64,000 nucleotides of DNA, from the NCBI GenBank assembly GCA_016748015.1, contig JAAOMT010000067.1:62001-126000 (forward strand), written 5' to 3'. Positions within the stretch are counted from its first letter, which is position 1; each line of letters starts with the position of its first letter. The stretch comes from Geosiphon pyriformis. Lineage: Eukaryota > Glomeromycota > Glomeromycetes > Archaeosporales > Geosiphonaceae. This document shows, one piece after another, positions 48,601 to 60,300 of the stretch. A model generated the notes under the pieces. That model did no database searches, was not told the origin of the DNA, and saw only the letters and a program-made list of their open reading frames with translations. The position numbers were made by a program, and so were the translations under genes.

Positions 48601-50605
48601 AAGTTTTTAAAATTCAATAAAAATTAATAAATAAACAATTTTTTAATGGTTAAATTATTATATTTAAAAATATTTTATAGCTAAAATTAGATAATATTTG
48701 CTTAAAAAACTTAAATTTGAATATTAGTCTGTAATATTTTTTTTAAATACTTTAAAAATATATTATATTAATAAAAATACGTTAAAATTTTAGCAGTAAT
48801 ATAAAAGTAATATATTTAAACTTATTATTAATATTATAATTATTATTAATAAAATAAAAAATAAAAATAAAAAAATATTTATTATTAATATATATATATA
48901 TTAAAATATTGATAAAAAAAATAATAAACTAATTTTAAAAAATAATATTTTAAAAAATAGTATTTTAAAAACATTAACATAACAATTAATAAACCAAATT
49001 AAAAAATATAAAAACATTAAATTATATATTTATAATAGAAAACATAATTAATAATATTAATAAATTTTTTAATATAGTTTAAAAAATATTTAATTAATAA
49101 AAAATTAATACATTTAATAAATCAAACCAAATAATATTTAATAAAATATATTTAATATGATTTTTGAAAAATTATAATTGATAAATATTAAAAAAAATTT
49201 AACCAAAATAGTTTTAAGTTTTATAAATTAAAATAAATTGGGTTAAAATTTAAAAACATTAGTAAAAAAATAAAAACATTAACTAATTGTTAAACAATAA
49301 AAAAATTAAATACTTATACAACAATTATAATAAAATATATATTTAACTAATAAAATTAACAATATTTAAAAAAATATTAAAAATACAAAAAATACAATAT
49401 TAATAAATTAAAACTGTAAAAAAATTAAATATTTATAAAGTTATTAAAAGCTTTTAAATTGTTAAAATTTTAATAAAAAATAATTAAATATTGTAAAATA
49501 TATTGTTTAATTTTTAATTTATGTTTAATATAAAAAACTAATAAAAATATAAAAAACTTAGATATTAAGTTTTTAAATTAGAAAAAATACTATTAAAAAA
49601 ACAAATTATATAATTTATTTAGTTAATTGTATTTACAAAAATTAATATTATATTCAAATAAACAAAAATTTTGTTTTGTTTTTTAAATATTTGTATATTT
49701 TAAAACATAATAAAATTATGTATTAATTTTAGCTTAAATAAAAAAGATAAAATTTAAAACAAATTTAATTAAAGCAAAATATTTTTATTTAAATATAATA
49801 ATTAATTTTATATAAAAATAAGTTTTTTTTAATGCTATTATAAAATGTAATCTTATTATATTTATTTATAATATACAATTAATTATTTAAACTTAAATTA
49901 ATAAATACTTAGTTATTTTTTAAATTAAAAGTATCTAATACTTTAATTTTACTAAAATATTTAGCAAATATTTGTTTATTTTTATTAAATTTAATTTAAT
50001 TTTTTATATAATATATTTTTTTATAATTAATAATAATTAATTTAATATTTTTAAAGTTATAAGTATTTATAATCTAAATTTTATACTTATTTTTAAACTA
50101 ATTAAAATTTTAACTATAGTAATTATTAAGTTAACAACATATTCAATTTAAGCTTTTAAAAAAAAATTAATTTTGGTAATTATAAAAAAGTAACTAAATT
50201 TACCAAAAATTTAATTTTTGTTATTATAAATTGAATTTAAAAACCAATTTATTAATCAATTTAGTCTTAAATATATCTTAAAAAATTTTAATAAAATTTT
50301 TTATTATCAAACTAATTAACAAGCAAAACAATTTAAAAAACTTAAAATATATAATAATATTATATTATAAATCAGTAAACTTTAACTTAATACTTAAAAT
50401 TTTATTAAAAGCACTTAAAACATTTTTAATTTTATTAGAAAAAAAATTTAAAAGAACATTATACAAAATTATAATAACAAAAACAAAAGCAAATATTATA
50501 AAAGATTTTGTAATAGTTTTTTAAATATCATTAAAAACAGTATTATTAAAAAACAGAAAAAATAAAAGTGTTTTAGTTTTTGTTTTATTAATATAATTTT
50601 TAAAA
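45601..50605. other. 5-kb AT desert with faded LINE tails
   Basis: Almost no G or C over 5 kb and no coding sequence. At about 47075-47115 (attaggtagtatttgaacct and following) it matches the 3' tail of the LINE fragment just upstream (actaggtagtgtttgaatct). This suggests the desert is made of LINE copies mutated nearly to saturation. Confidence 0.6.
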
Positions 50606-50665
50606 GTTTTTATTGGCTTAAATGGCTAATTAAATTTAAAAAATACATGATATATATATATATTT
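50606..50665 (+). mobile_element. LINE 3' tail relic
   Basis: The stretch ggcttaaatggctaattaaa followed by aaaaaatacatgatatata corresponds to ggcctgagtagctggttgca and aaaaaatacatgatttata at 45478-45515. Only this piece of the tail is recognisable. Confidence 0.5.
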
Positions 50666-52320
50666 AAATATTTAGATATTGTAATTTATAATAATGATTG
50701 GATTATATTTAATAAAACAGATTAAATCAAAATAAAAAGTAATATTAATAATATTAATATTATTCTATTTAATTATATTTTTAATATAATATTTAATTAC
50801 ATTGTTCATTAAAATTCAAATATATTTTTACTTTATTTTAGAAAAAATCAAGTAAAAATATATATGTGTGTATAATATAAATACATATATAAAATAAGAT
50901 AGAGTCTTCTAAGTTATTAAAATGATAAGATTTCGATAAATCAATATAAATCAATAAATTTATTAAATTTATGATTTTTTGAACAATTATTCGTAATTCG
51001 TAAATCTCGCATTTTATTTATTTTTAAAATGTTTAAATATTAGTAGAAATTATAATAGCAAAAATAGATATCTATTCTCTTAATTTTAATATTAAAAAAT
51101 ATTCATATTAAAAACACTTTATTTGAAAAATATATAATATATGGTCTTATTTTTATCAAAGCATTTACTATATTTCAAATTAACTCGCACAATTAAAGTA
51201 AGTACGACAATCTATCAGTTATGATTTCAATTAAAAGACGACCAAGGCAACCTTTACCTCAAAAATGATTTTAAAACGTAATAAATTTTATTTTACTTTT
51301 CAGACAGATAACGTGGCCACTAAATAAATAAACCCCTACGCTGAAGAGGTTGTTACTGCTTAGCATAAGTCAAAGGGTTCACAGTTTAATTTGCTTTGAT
51401 AAATTCCCAGTTATTATGAAACTTGAAAATTCCAGTTATATTTGTAATTTGTAATTTTGGGTCTTGGAAAATTCATCAGAACAATCATTTGAGATCTTAA
51501 ATGAGATCGATAGATTCAATAAACTAAAATATATGTTATTCAGCCTGACCCAAATTTAGGGTATCACCAACATCGGAGTTTTTTAATTACTGAAAAAACT
51601 TGCACGTCAGCCGCTGAATATACGAAACTTTTAGTGAATGAATGAATGAATGAATGAATGAATGAATGAATGAATGAATGAATGAACGAACGAACGAACG
51701 AACGAACGAACCATTTGGCAACTTTTCCCATAGGTGATATAGGTAGGGTTCGCAAAATAATCAAGGTTGAACTTTGGAAATCAATAAAAATCAAGTAAAT
51801 GTATAAGAAATGCTTTCCAATTTCTCAATTAATTATGTAGATAATAATAAAATACTGTCCCAAAAAAATTTAAAGTTTAAGCTTACACTTATATAAATCT
51901 TGATAGGGTAACACAATAGACGACACACCAATTGAGTATATTGAGTTGTGTAGATTGTTGGACGAGCCATTTGAGAAAGACTCAATGTTGTTCAAGTGGA
52001 GAAACGACTCAATGAAATTCAATGGTAATTCGTAACCTGTTCTTGCTTTGATGGGTCCTTCCTTGGATTTTGGGGTGATTTCCCATGTTTCTTAATTCAT
52101 TAGTCACAATGACTTTGGGCAAGACATGAGTTTTTCATTGAATAAAACTTTTTGGGCAAGAGTCTTATTTTGACATTAACTGTTTATCGAATAAGTCAAA
52201 GCGGACGTTCTCCATTTTATATGCAGCGGGGTCTATCGCGGATAGAACAAATCAAAATACCCCGTAAATTAGGTTTTAATTTAATCTGAATGCTTTTTAA
52301 TTTACCCAGATCCTCTGATC
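50666..52320. other. gene-free stretch with GAAT/GAAC array
   Basis: No gene seen. GC content rises after about 51200. It contains the tetranucleotide array at 51639-51710. Confidence 0.5.
51639..51710. repeat. (GAAT)n(GAAC)n tetranucleotide array
   Basis: About 12 GAAT units followed without interruption by about 6 GAAC units. Confidence 0.95.
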
Positions 52321-53200
52321 AAATTGTTGAAGTCATTAATCCTAACAGTATGAGCAATCAAAGAACGAAAACACTTGATCAAGAATTCTATCAACTTTGG
52401 CGAACCATGTAATGTTTCAAATTTGAGTAGCAATTTCAGATTATGTGATGTATTTATTTATCGAGAACGAAATCTTTGACCTGAGACTTCAATAAATGAA
52501 GGAGCATTTATCGTTATCAAAAATTTACGTTACGGCATCACTTTTAAAATTTGTGAGTGTAAAGGGTTCTTTGAATAATTGTTTTTTAAGTCATTGTTAC
52601 ATCAATCGAATTGAGTATCTTACAAGAAAAAGAAAGAGCATTTAAACCCTATTCGGGAACAGCAGAGGTGGGAGATTCAAATGCACAAAACAATCTTGGA
52701 AGGCGTTATCAAAATGGATGAAGAACAACGAAAAACCTGAAAAAAGCATTTGAAATCTATTAAGGAAATTCAGATGCACAAAACAATCTTGGAAAGTGTT
52801 ATCTAAATGGATGAGGAACAACGGAAAGCTCTTTAAGATCAGCAAAGGAAATTCAGACGCACAAAGCAAACTTGGTAGGTGGTGCCAGCATCAAAACGGG
52901 GTGAGAACTTGGAAAGAGCAGTTCAAAAGCAGCAGAGGCGGGAAACTCAAATACGCAAAACAGTCCTGGAGAGTTTTACGAAGATGGATGGGTGGAAGGA
53001 AGGATGGAAAAACCTGGAAAAAGCACTTGAACTCTATTCAAAAGCAGCATAGGTGGGAAATCCAAATGCACAATATAGCCTTGGAAGGTGTTATAAAGAT
53101 GGAAAAGGAATGACTAACGATTTAGAAAAAGCCTTTCGGCTATTTTCAAGAGAAAAAGTTATGGAAATCGAGTTGGAAGGAGGAAGAGTGATTTGAGGAG
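52321..53200 (+). pseudogene. Sel1-repeat protein, degenerate
   Basis: Opens with a segment like the start of the 19794 gene (NEGAFIVIKNLRY against VEGAFIVIKENMH). At least four Sel1 units with stops and frameshifts follow: AEVGDSNAQNNLGRRYQNG, SDAQNNLGKCYLNG, and the cleanest, VGNPNAQYSLGRCYKDGKGM with TNDLEKAFRLFSREK. Unit-to-unit nucleotide identity is high (gcacaaaacaatcttggaa recurs). No kinase domain follows. One frame of 105 codons here (52796-53113) is out of frame with the repeats. Confidence 0.78.
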
Positions 53201-55228
53201 GAACTCCTGAGTGGAAAATTCTATCAACTTATTTATGTGAGACAAATTTATATGAAGAATCGGTTATAAATTCAGGGGACAACACTAATAAATCTTTTAG
53301 TAAGTCATGTAACCAATAACAGATAACCAAATGATTGTTGATTTTTAAATCACGGGGTATTAATGTGACATTACAGAATTTGTTCAATGTTTGACATATG
53401 ATATATTTTCAAGTTAAATTAATTTATTTCATTTGATTTGATCATTTGTGGGAATAGAAGGGAGGGGGGGCGTATAATGAATAAGGAGTAGAATTAATTG
53501 TAGTACAACTTTCAATAATAGAATATACTGTACATTAAAAAGCTATAGATATTGTTAAAGAAGGGTAGCTTTCGCTTGCAAAGTGGAAAAGGGTATGTTA
53601 TTTTTTTTTTTGATATCTCATTCGCGATTGCCAAATCCCAAGACCGTGAACTATTGTAAATAAATTATTATGTTCCTCAACGATGATGAACAATATCACA
53701 CTAATAAATTTCATATTATTATTTAGGTGTTATTGTTAATTTATCAGTCCAATAATAAATAATGTGCATATCTTCATTTTCAGAAAATCTTGGTTACAAA
53801 GGTTTTTGTCGTATACTTTCTGAGTTCAGGATTGATTATTCATCAGAATTGGAAAATTTTGAATTTAATAATGTTTAAATGTAAAATTATTTAAAGAGAT
53901 TGAAACGTGAATTAATTTGGTTTTTTAGATTGAGTTATATAACTTCGAAATGTGTTTTTTTTCTTGAAATAAATTATAAAAGTAGTTAAAATGTTTTTTC
54001 TTGTCTAAATAGTCTTTGAAATATTTTATTCTTGAAAATGGAGTTTTTCATCACAGCTTTTTTTATTAAATTTATTTGTTCTAAAGACAATTTTTACTTT
54101 TTATATTTATGTTGATATATTAATTTTTAAAATTTATACTGATTATATTTTAAGTTAAACAACTGTATTTTATTGAATTTATATTTTTTGATAATTTTAT
54201 TTGAAATGAAATAATTTTATTTTTTTCTATTAAATAACATTTTTTACATATTAAATGAAAAAATTGCTGTTTCAAGTTTTTCATTCAACAAAATATCAGC
54301 CATTCTATTAATCAAAAACCGAATCTGGTTTTGAATCGGGCTCGGTCTTTGATTATTGCCTTGGCTGCATGATCTCCGTTTATGTAAAAAAGATTGCATT
54401 CTTCACATGTTAAAATCAGGAACATTAAATAGAGAGAGACGATTATTTTCCTCAATACGGTTCATTCGGAACATTGAGATAATCAAATAATTTGTCTTTG
54501 ATTTTACCCTTGTGAAAACTCCCTCTCATTCTAATTATTGTTCTTATTTTTGAAACCTACTTTGTCAATATTTACCTATTTATTTTGGTCGCATAATCAT
54601 TTGAACTAAGAAAAAAAGAAGTTTCTATCGGCGTTTAAATGCTGCCAATAATTATCATGCTTACGTTGATCTTGACAAGGTAAATTAGCTCCGCTTATAA
54701 TTGACTAATAATCAATTAGATTTGTATTCACTCACTTTCTTTTAAGATTTCTTTAATTAATCCTAAATAAAATTCTGTTGGCCAAATGACAATCAGTTTT
54801 TAGTTTTATTAATATCACATGAGGTTAAAAATCTATTTTAAAACACATGATACATATTTATGTCATAATGATCATTAAAATAATGCAAAAACACAATATT
54901 ACAACCCAGTTAAACAGTTTGATTATTTTTTATTACCCAACTCGACTATTCTTAAAAGTTAATTATTTGCTTTACCTAAAGTAAATTATTAATATATATT
55001 TAATAATTTTTTTATCAGAATAAAAAAAATGACAAACGTTTATTAATTTACTAAAAAGGTGGTAATATCCTAACATATTTCAACACATCAGACATAACAA
55101 AGTTTTTTTAAGATCTATTTATTTTTTAGTTCAACAAACCCAAAAATAATATTATTTTTATATAATATTTTTTATTGCTTTAACATATAATTGTTTATAT
55201 TAAAATTTTTTACTTTAATTAAAATTTA
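53201..55228. other. gene-free stretch
   Basis: No gene recognised. It includes a G8 run near 53462 and otherwise AT-rich sequence up to the 3' end of the unusual gene at 55229-56929. Confidence 0.45.
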
Positions 55229-56929
55229 TTATACGGAGCGTGCTGCAACAAAACCAGCAAAAATGAACTTGTGAAGTGACTTTGAAGAATTTATTTTTGC
55301 TTGTATTCTTTGACAATTGGAACGATCTTCTTTAATTTCTTCCTCACTTTCAATCAAGGTCACCTTTTGACCTCAATTTGAGCGCTCTGCTGAGAATTCA
55401 ATTTTTCCAATTGAGATTTTAATCAAGCCACTTCTTCCTTATAAGATTCTATTTCATTAATCAGTTTTTGAACTGTTAGCTTTTTTAAACGTTCAATCTC
55501 TGCTTCTTGTTGCTTAATTTTGTCTAATAACTCTTGCTTTTGTCTTTTATTTCACTCTCATAAAATCCTCATGAGCCTCTCGTTCTTCGTGAATAGTTCA
55601 TTCAGCATTATTCAGTTGCTCTTGGAGAGAGTTTATTTGTCTTTCATAAAAAACTGGCATACTTTCCCTTTGATGAGGTAAACGAGGAAGTTGTTTTTCT
55701 TCTAGATTTTCCTTACGCCTAATGCAACGACAAAAAAGGTCAACATCTAATTTAGTTTGAAGTCTTCCACACCTTTCACATTTTGGTATTTGGTCATTCC
55801 AATACTTTGCCTCACACTCTTCGCAAACCACATCATCCGAAACATATTCACCACTATCCTTAACACGACTTATTATTTGGCGAACAGATTTGTTATCCTC
55901 ACCATAAAAGTTAGAACAAAAATCACAAGTTTCTTTACTTTCGCTATCTAAATCTAAAACCACAAAAATCTAATTCTCTAATGCTAATTGGTTTTGATTT
56001 CTATTATAGCAATTAGTTCTTGCTCTTGATTTTTGGCTTTCTCTACTAATTTTTGGAAACCAGTTTTTATCTTGGTTCCTAATTGGCGAAATTTTATTCT
56101 GTTTGGTTTTTCTAGGTAGAGGAGGTAAAGGCTTGTCAACCGCATAGTGTAGTGACCTTTTTAATTAGCCAATTTGTGCCTCTTGTTCTTTGTTTTTCTT
56201 GCGAGATTCCTCCAACTTTTTTGAATTGTCTTCTAGTTCTTATTGAAGTTTTTTAACCAACAATTCTTGCTCATTAGCTCTATCCCTTGCTTCCCGCAAT
56301 CTCGGATTTTTCTTCGATTTCTCTTGCCTTGTTTTCCAAGTCTTCTCTTAACTCTGCTTTTTGAGCATCATTTCATTCTTTACTAATTTCAAGAGCCTCT
56401 AAGTGGGCTTCAGATCTTCTTAATCAACTTTCAATAATTTCAGCAATAAGACCTTCGTGCTCTTTGTTGCTGATTTTGTCTATTAATTCTTGAACTCAAT
56501 TTTCATTTTTTTTCGTGTCTATGGCAGGAAAAAGTTAATCGTTTTCATCTGTTGAGATGAAATATTCATAATGTTCTTGTAAGATATCTGTGATGATTTT
56601 TTTAAAGTGTTCAGCTTGTTCTTTAAAAAGAGTTAGCCCTTCACTCTTTCAAGTCAATTGCTGCTTTTCATGCTTTAACACATCAATTTCTCTGTGGAGT
56701 TTAAAGGCATTCTTTCAATACATAGTGAATTTATAAAGACATTCGATATGGACTTGTAGACTCAGGATAATAGGTTATAATGCATATCACTCAATGCTTC
56801 AACTAGTTGTCTAATTTTTTCTGGAGTTAGATTGTTGTTTTTGTTAATCCCAAATTTTTCTTTTAATTAATTATTTTTTTTTACTAGACTTTTGTTTCTC
56901 TCTTGGAGTTCATTGATTATGTTTGTCAT
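55229..56929 (-). pseudogene. coiled-coil/zinc-binding gene readable with TGA=Trp (Mollicutes-like), decayed
   Basis: From ATG at 56929 the minus strand reads MTNIINELQERNKSLVKKNN, a TAA, then LKEKFGINKNNNLTPEKIRQ. After a one-base slip near 56780 a long frame runs on with five TGA codons in phase (56715, 56649, 56496, 56424, 56373), inside segments such as KNAFKLHREIDVLKHEKQQL, IAEIIES(TGA)LRRSEA and ALEISKE(TGA)NDAQKA; one TAA at 56535 is the only other stop there. Further on come charged coiled coil (KKLEESRKKNKEQEAQI), a proline segment (KPLPPLPRK), four Cys pairs (CDFC, CEEC, CERC, CRC) at about 55680-55930, and more coiled coil (KQQEAEIERLKKL, EEVA(TGA)LKSQLEKL), with TGA at 55598, 55552 and 55423. 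TGG also occurs twice. No spliceosomal introns are apparent. TAA/TAG stops and about four frameshifts show it is dead. The product's function is unknown. Confidence 0.6.
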
Positions 56930-58029
56930 AAAATTTTATTTAAATTAAGTATATAAATTATTTTAGTATTTTTTTTTTGCTTTAAAAAATTGAAAAATTT
57001 AACTTAACTTAATAACAGTAAGAATAAAATTAACAAATAATGATTGATTTTCTTCTAAATGTTTTTATTTATTAATAGTGTTGATTGGTTTTAGACATAT
57101 AAAATTTTTGAATTCATCTCAAACAAAAAGATGAATATAATTATAAAGATATTTTTGCTGTTTATGTTTTATTAAAAGAGAAAACAGCACTGGAAATAAT
57201 AAGATCTTGGTTTTTTGTATGATTTTTAAAGCTTTAAGTTTACTTAATTTTAGTAGCTTGAATTTCTAAAAAGAAGCATTAGTCACTTTTTAAGCTTAAA
57301 TCACATCTGAATTATTACTGATAAAAAAAATAATAAAACTTTTACAGACCAAAAAGCTACTTAAAGTAAGTTTTTAAACCAATTATAATGTTAAAATATT
57401 GAAAACTTTTTTTATTATTGTAATATTACACTTTATTTAGTTTGATAATACTAAATTTTTTAACTATATTTATAATATAATCTATATAATCTATCATAGT
57501 ATTATAATAAAGTCTTTTAATTAGACCAAAATTATTATTATATTTAAATTTAGTATAACTTAAAACTATAAAATTTAATTTAATATTTTTATAATAGCCA
57601 GCAATTATTAAATACAAGTAAAATCAGATAGTAATATTGTTTTTGTTTTGTCTTTTTATATTGTCACAAATAATCTTCAAATGCTTTATATTTTTATTTA
57701 ATTGTTTAATTTCATTAAAAACTAGATTAAAAATACTATTTGGATTTTTTCTAAAAAGTTTATTTTTATTTAGTACATAATTAATTTATTTATAAACTGT
57801 TTTATTTTAGATATTAAACAAATATACTTTATAAGTACTAAAATAATAAACTTTGCCAATTTGTTAATTTGAATAAAATACATAAATATTCTAAGTTTAA
57901 TTATAATTATAATAAGCAATTACATTAATACTGTAATAGAATATTTTGTTTTCAGTCAGTAAATAATTTTGTTTAACAAGTTTTTTATGTTTTTTAACTA
58001 ATTTGGTATTTTTATTATAATAATTTTAT
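56930..58029. other. AT-rich stretch between the coiled-coil gene and the LINE
   Basis: No gene. T-rich sequence resembling LINE-flanking decay. It probably includes the LINE 5' untranslated region just before 58030. Confidence 0.45.
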
Positions 58030-60159
58030 ATGACTATGACCAGAGCAAAGAGTAAAAAAGCTGTACCTAATATCTGTTTTGAGATATCTAATAAAATTTC
58101 AACCAGAAAAGCTCTCTTTGTTATAGAAGCAACTAAGCAAAACGTTTTAGAAGCCTTTCTTTTACCCAATAATCGTGATAAGCTGTCTTTGGTAGTCACT
58201 AAAGCAACTTTCTCATCTTTGGCTGGTTTCTTACCAGTCAAAGTTCCCTTAAAGAAACACACTTAGATTAGTCCCAGTGTTGCTTTTACCTTGACTAAAA
58301 GCCCAAAAGTTTTTAATAATAGACCAGTAAATAAGCTGGTTTTTCCCTCTATAGATTCAATATCTGGTGCTTCTAGTACCATCTTTTTAAAAAAAATGAT
58401 CAAAAAGATCAAAAGTTCAGAAAAGTGGAAGCAGTTGCTTGCCTCTGTTATTGTTACACCGAACCCCTTTGTGGTTCCCAATGAGATCTTAGATGAGATC
58501 TCCATAGCATCATCTGGCATGTTGTCCAAGATGGGCCAAGATCAATCACTGGCTGTGTTGCCAAATATGGTGTCTTCTGGCAGATCATTACCAGTTTTAG
58601 AAGCAAAGCAATCTCTTTCTGTTGGGTCATCTGTTCTTGAGAACTGGGCTGATCAAATGAAAACTGAATTATCTTCTCCTCTAATTTCTGGTGTTACTTC
58701 TGGTGGTGTTTGGAAAACTATTACTAATCATCAAAGATTTGTTGGGTGGATGGCCTCTACTCTGGTGTCTGATGCTATTTTCAAGATCAAATTGGCTCAT
58801 GTTAAGACTGTTTTTCAGTCAGTACATGGTTTCTTGGGTGCAAAGTCAGTGTCAAAAGACAATATGAAGCTGTTTTGTGTAGAGTTTGCTTCTCAAATGT
58901 CTTTGGAAGCTGCATTTTTGGTCAAGCTTACAAGCTCTGTATATTTGACCACTCTCAAAATTCCCAAGTCTTTGGTAATTTCTGAGTCTGGTTCTCCTTT
59001 TGCTACTGTTGTGCTGCATAATGTGCTCTTGGGTGTGTCTGCTGCCGACATTAAGACAGCTTTTAGTGTATTTGGTAGTGTTACTTGTGTTGTACTAAAG
59101 TCTACTGGTATTTGGCAGTATGTGGTGGTTTATTTTGAAAAGTTGGACTCTGCTGTGTCTGTTTTGAATTATTGGTCTGTCTTAGTGAGTAAAGATAGTG
59201 TTAGAATTCTTCCCTTGGTAAATCAAAATGAGACTATTTTGTTTTGTGATAGGTTTAAAGCCAAGTTAGTCAACCTTTCTTTTGGCTGTACTGCCTTTGA
59301 AATCAGTAATATGATTTTTCAGGTTGGTGGCCGGTCTTGTTTCATTCCTTAATCTTCTGATTCTGGTCATTATCTCCACTTTGCTCTAGTTACATTTGGC
59401 TTTCAAGCTGATTTGGACTTTGCTGTTGCCAATACTGGTATGCTTAGAAAGTGCCATATCTGGTAGAAAACTCTTAATTGTTAGTGTTGTTTTCAGTATC
59501 AAGAAACAAGTTACTTGGCTATAGACTGTAAAGTTGCTTCATCTCCCTTTCCTAAGGCTCTCAAGATGTTTAAACCATATTTTGTTGGTTCTTTGTCTTA
59601 TACTAAGGCATCTGCTCCCTCTGTTATGTCTGAATTTTCTTCTTTGGTGGCTTCTGTCTCTCCTGTGGCTGTTGTTAATTCTGCTGTTAGGTCCAGATTG
59701 GACTCTTTGGAAAAGCAAATTTCGGATTTGGCTGCTTTGGTAAAGTCTATTGTTGAGCCTGTTGGCTCTTTGATTGCCTTAGTATCTTGTCTCCTTGATG
59801 ATAATGCTGTTAAGACTGTTCAGTCAGAGAAAAATTTTCTTTTTATGAAATATGCTTTTAACAATTTTGCCAATCTTTTGGTTGGTATGTCTAAGAACAT
59901 TGCTTGTCTTAGATCTGAAATTGACTTTGGTGGTATGGATTATGATGATATATAGGCTGCCAAACCTTCTCTCTTAAGTGAGGATACTGTTGAGCATATT
60001 ATAACTTTGTGGCAGATGTTGGATGCTGAGGTTAGGAGTAGTGTTGAATCTACTAGATTATTTCTTAGTGAGTTTATTTTTGATTCTAGGAATCTGAATA
60101 GTGTTATTAAAAAAATTTGTGGATTGGGATTATTTCCACCTTCTATTGTTTCAGCATAG
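58030..60159 (+). pseudogene. LINE ORF1 (gag-like) protein, five stops, no frameshift
   Basis: One frame of 710 codons from ATG (MTMTRAKSKKAVPNICFEIS) to TAG at 60157. Internal stops are TAG 58264, TAA 59350, TAG 59464, TAG 59482 and TAG 59953; no indel breaks the frame. The central part (about residues 250-420) has an RRM-like look: DIKTAFSVFGSVTCVVLKST, VVVYFEKLDSAVSVLNY. A CCHC zinc knuckle near 59485-59530 is damaged: CCFQYQETSYLAIDC, where the second Cys and the His positions are both Tyr. A C-terminal helical region (DSLEKQISDLAALVKSIVEP) may be a coiled coil. ORF1 proteins bind the element RNA. I count only six CG dinucleotides in the whole ORF. The damage pattern matches C-to-T and G-to-A transitions. 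Confidence 0.82.
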
Positions 60160-60300
60160 TATGTTCTCAATTGGTTCGAGTAACTAGTCACGTATAGAAA
60201 GTGCATGATTAACAGCTAGTTTAGATTATTTTTTTGGTGTATAGTACTAGATTGTTTTTGGGCTGCATTCATTAAGCAAATAAAATAAATAAATAATAGT
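58030..60300 (+). mobile_element. LINE element: full-length ORF1 plus 3' tail, no ORF2
   Basis: ORF1 (58030-60159) is followed within about 20 bp by the family 3' tail (GTGCATGATTAACAGC, GTATAGTACTAGATTG), and an A-rich end lies near 60290. The tail is shared with the ORF2 fragment at 44712-45600. There is no reverse-transcriptase coding sequence between ORF1 and tail. Either this copy lost ORF2 internally, or ORF1-only copies exist as partners moved in trans. No clear target duplication is seen. Confidence 0.75.

Noticed and set aside
45601-50605. AT desert as a centromere or mitochondrial insertion
   Set aside because: No satellite periodicity, tRNA or mitochondrial coding sequence is visible, and LINE-tail motifs give a simpler explanation.
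55229-56929. Treating the TGA codons as selenocysteine sites or plain stops of several small genes
   Set aside because: They are too numerous, no SECIS-like element is seen, and the coiled-coil character continues across each TGA.
58026-58529. Minus-strand frames of 78 and 88 codons
   Set aside because: Antisense of LINE ORF1.
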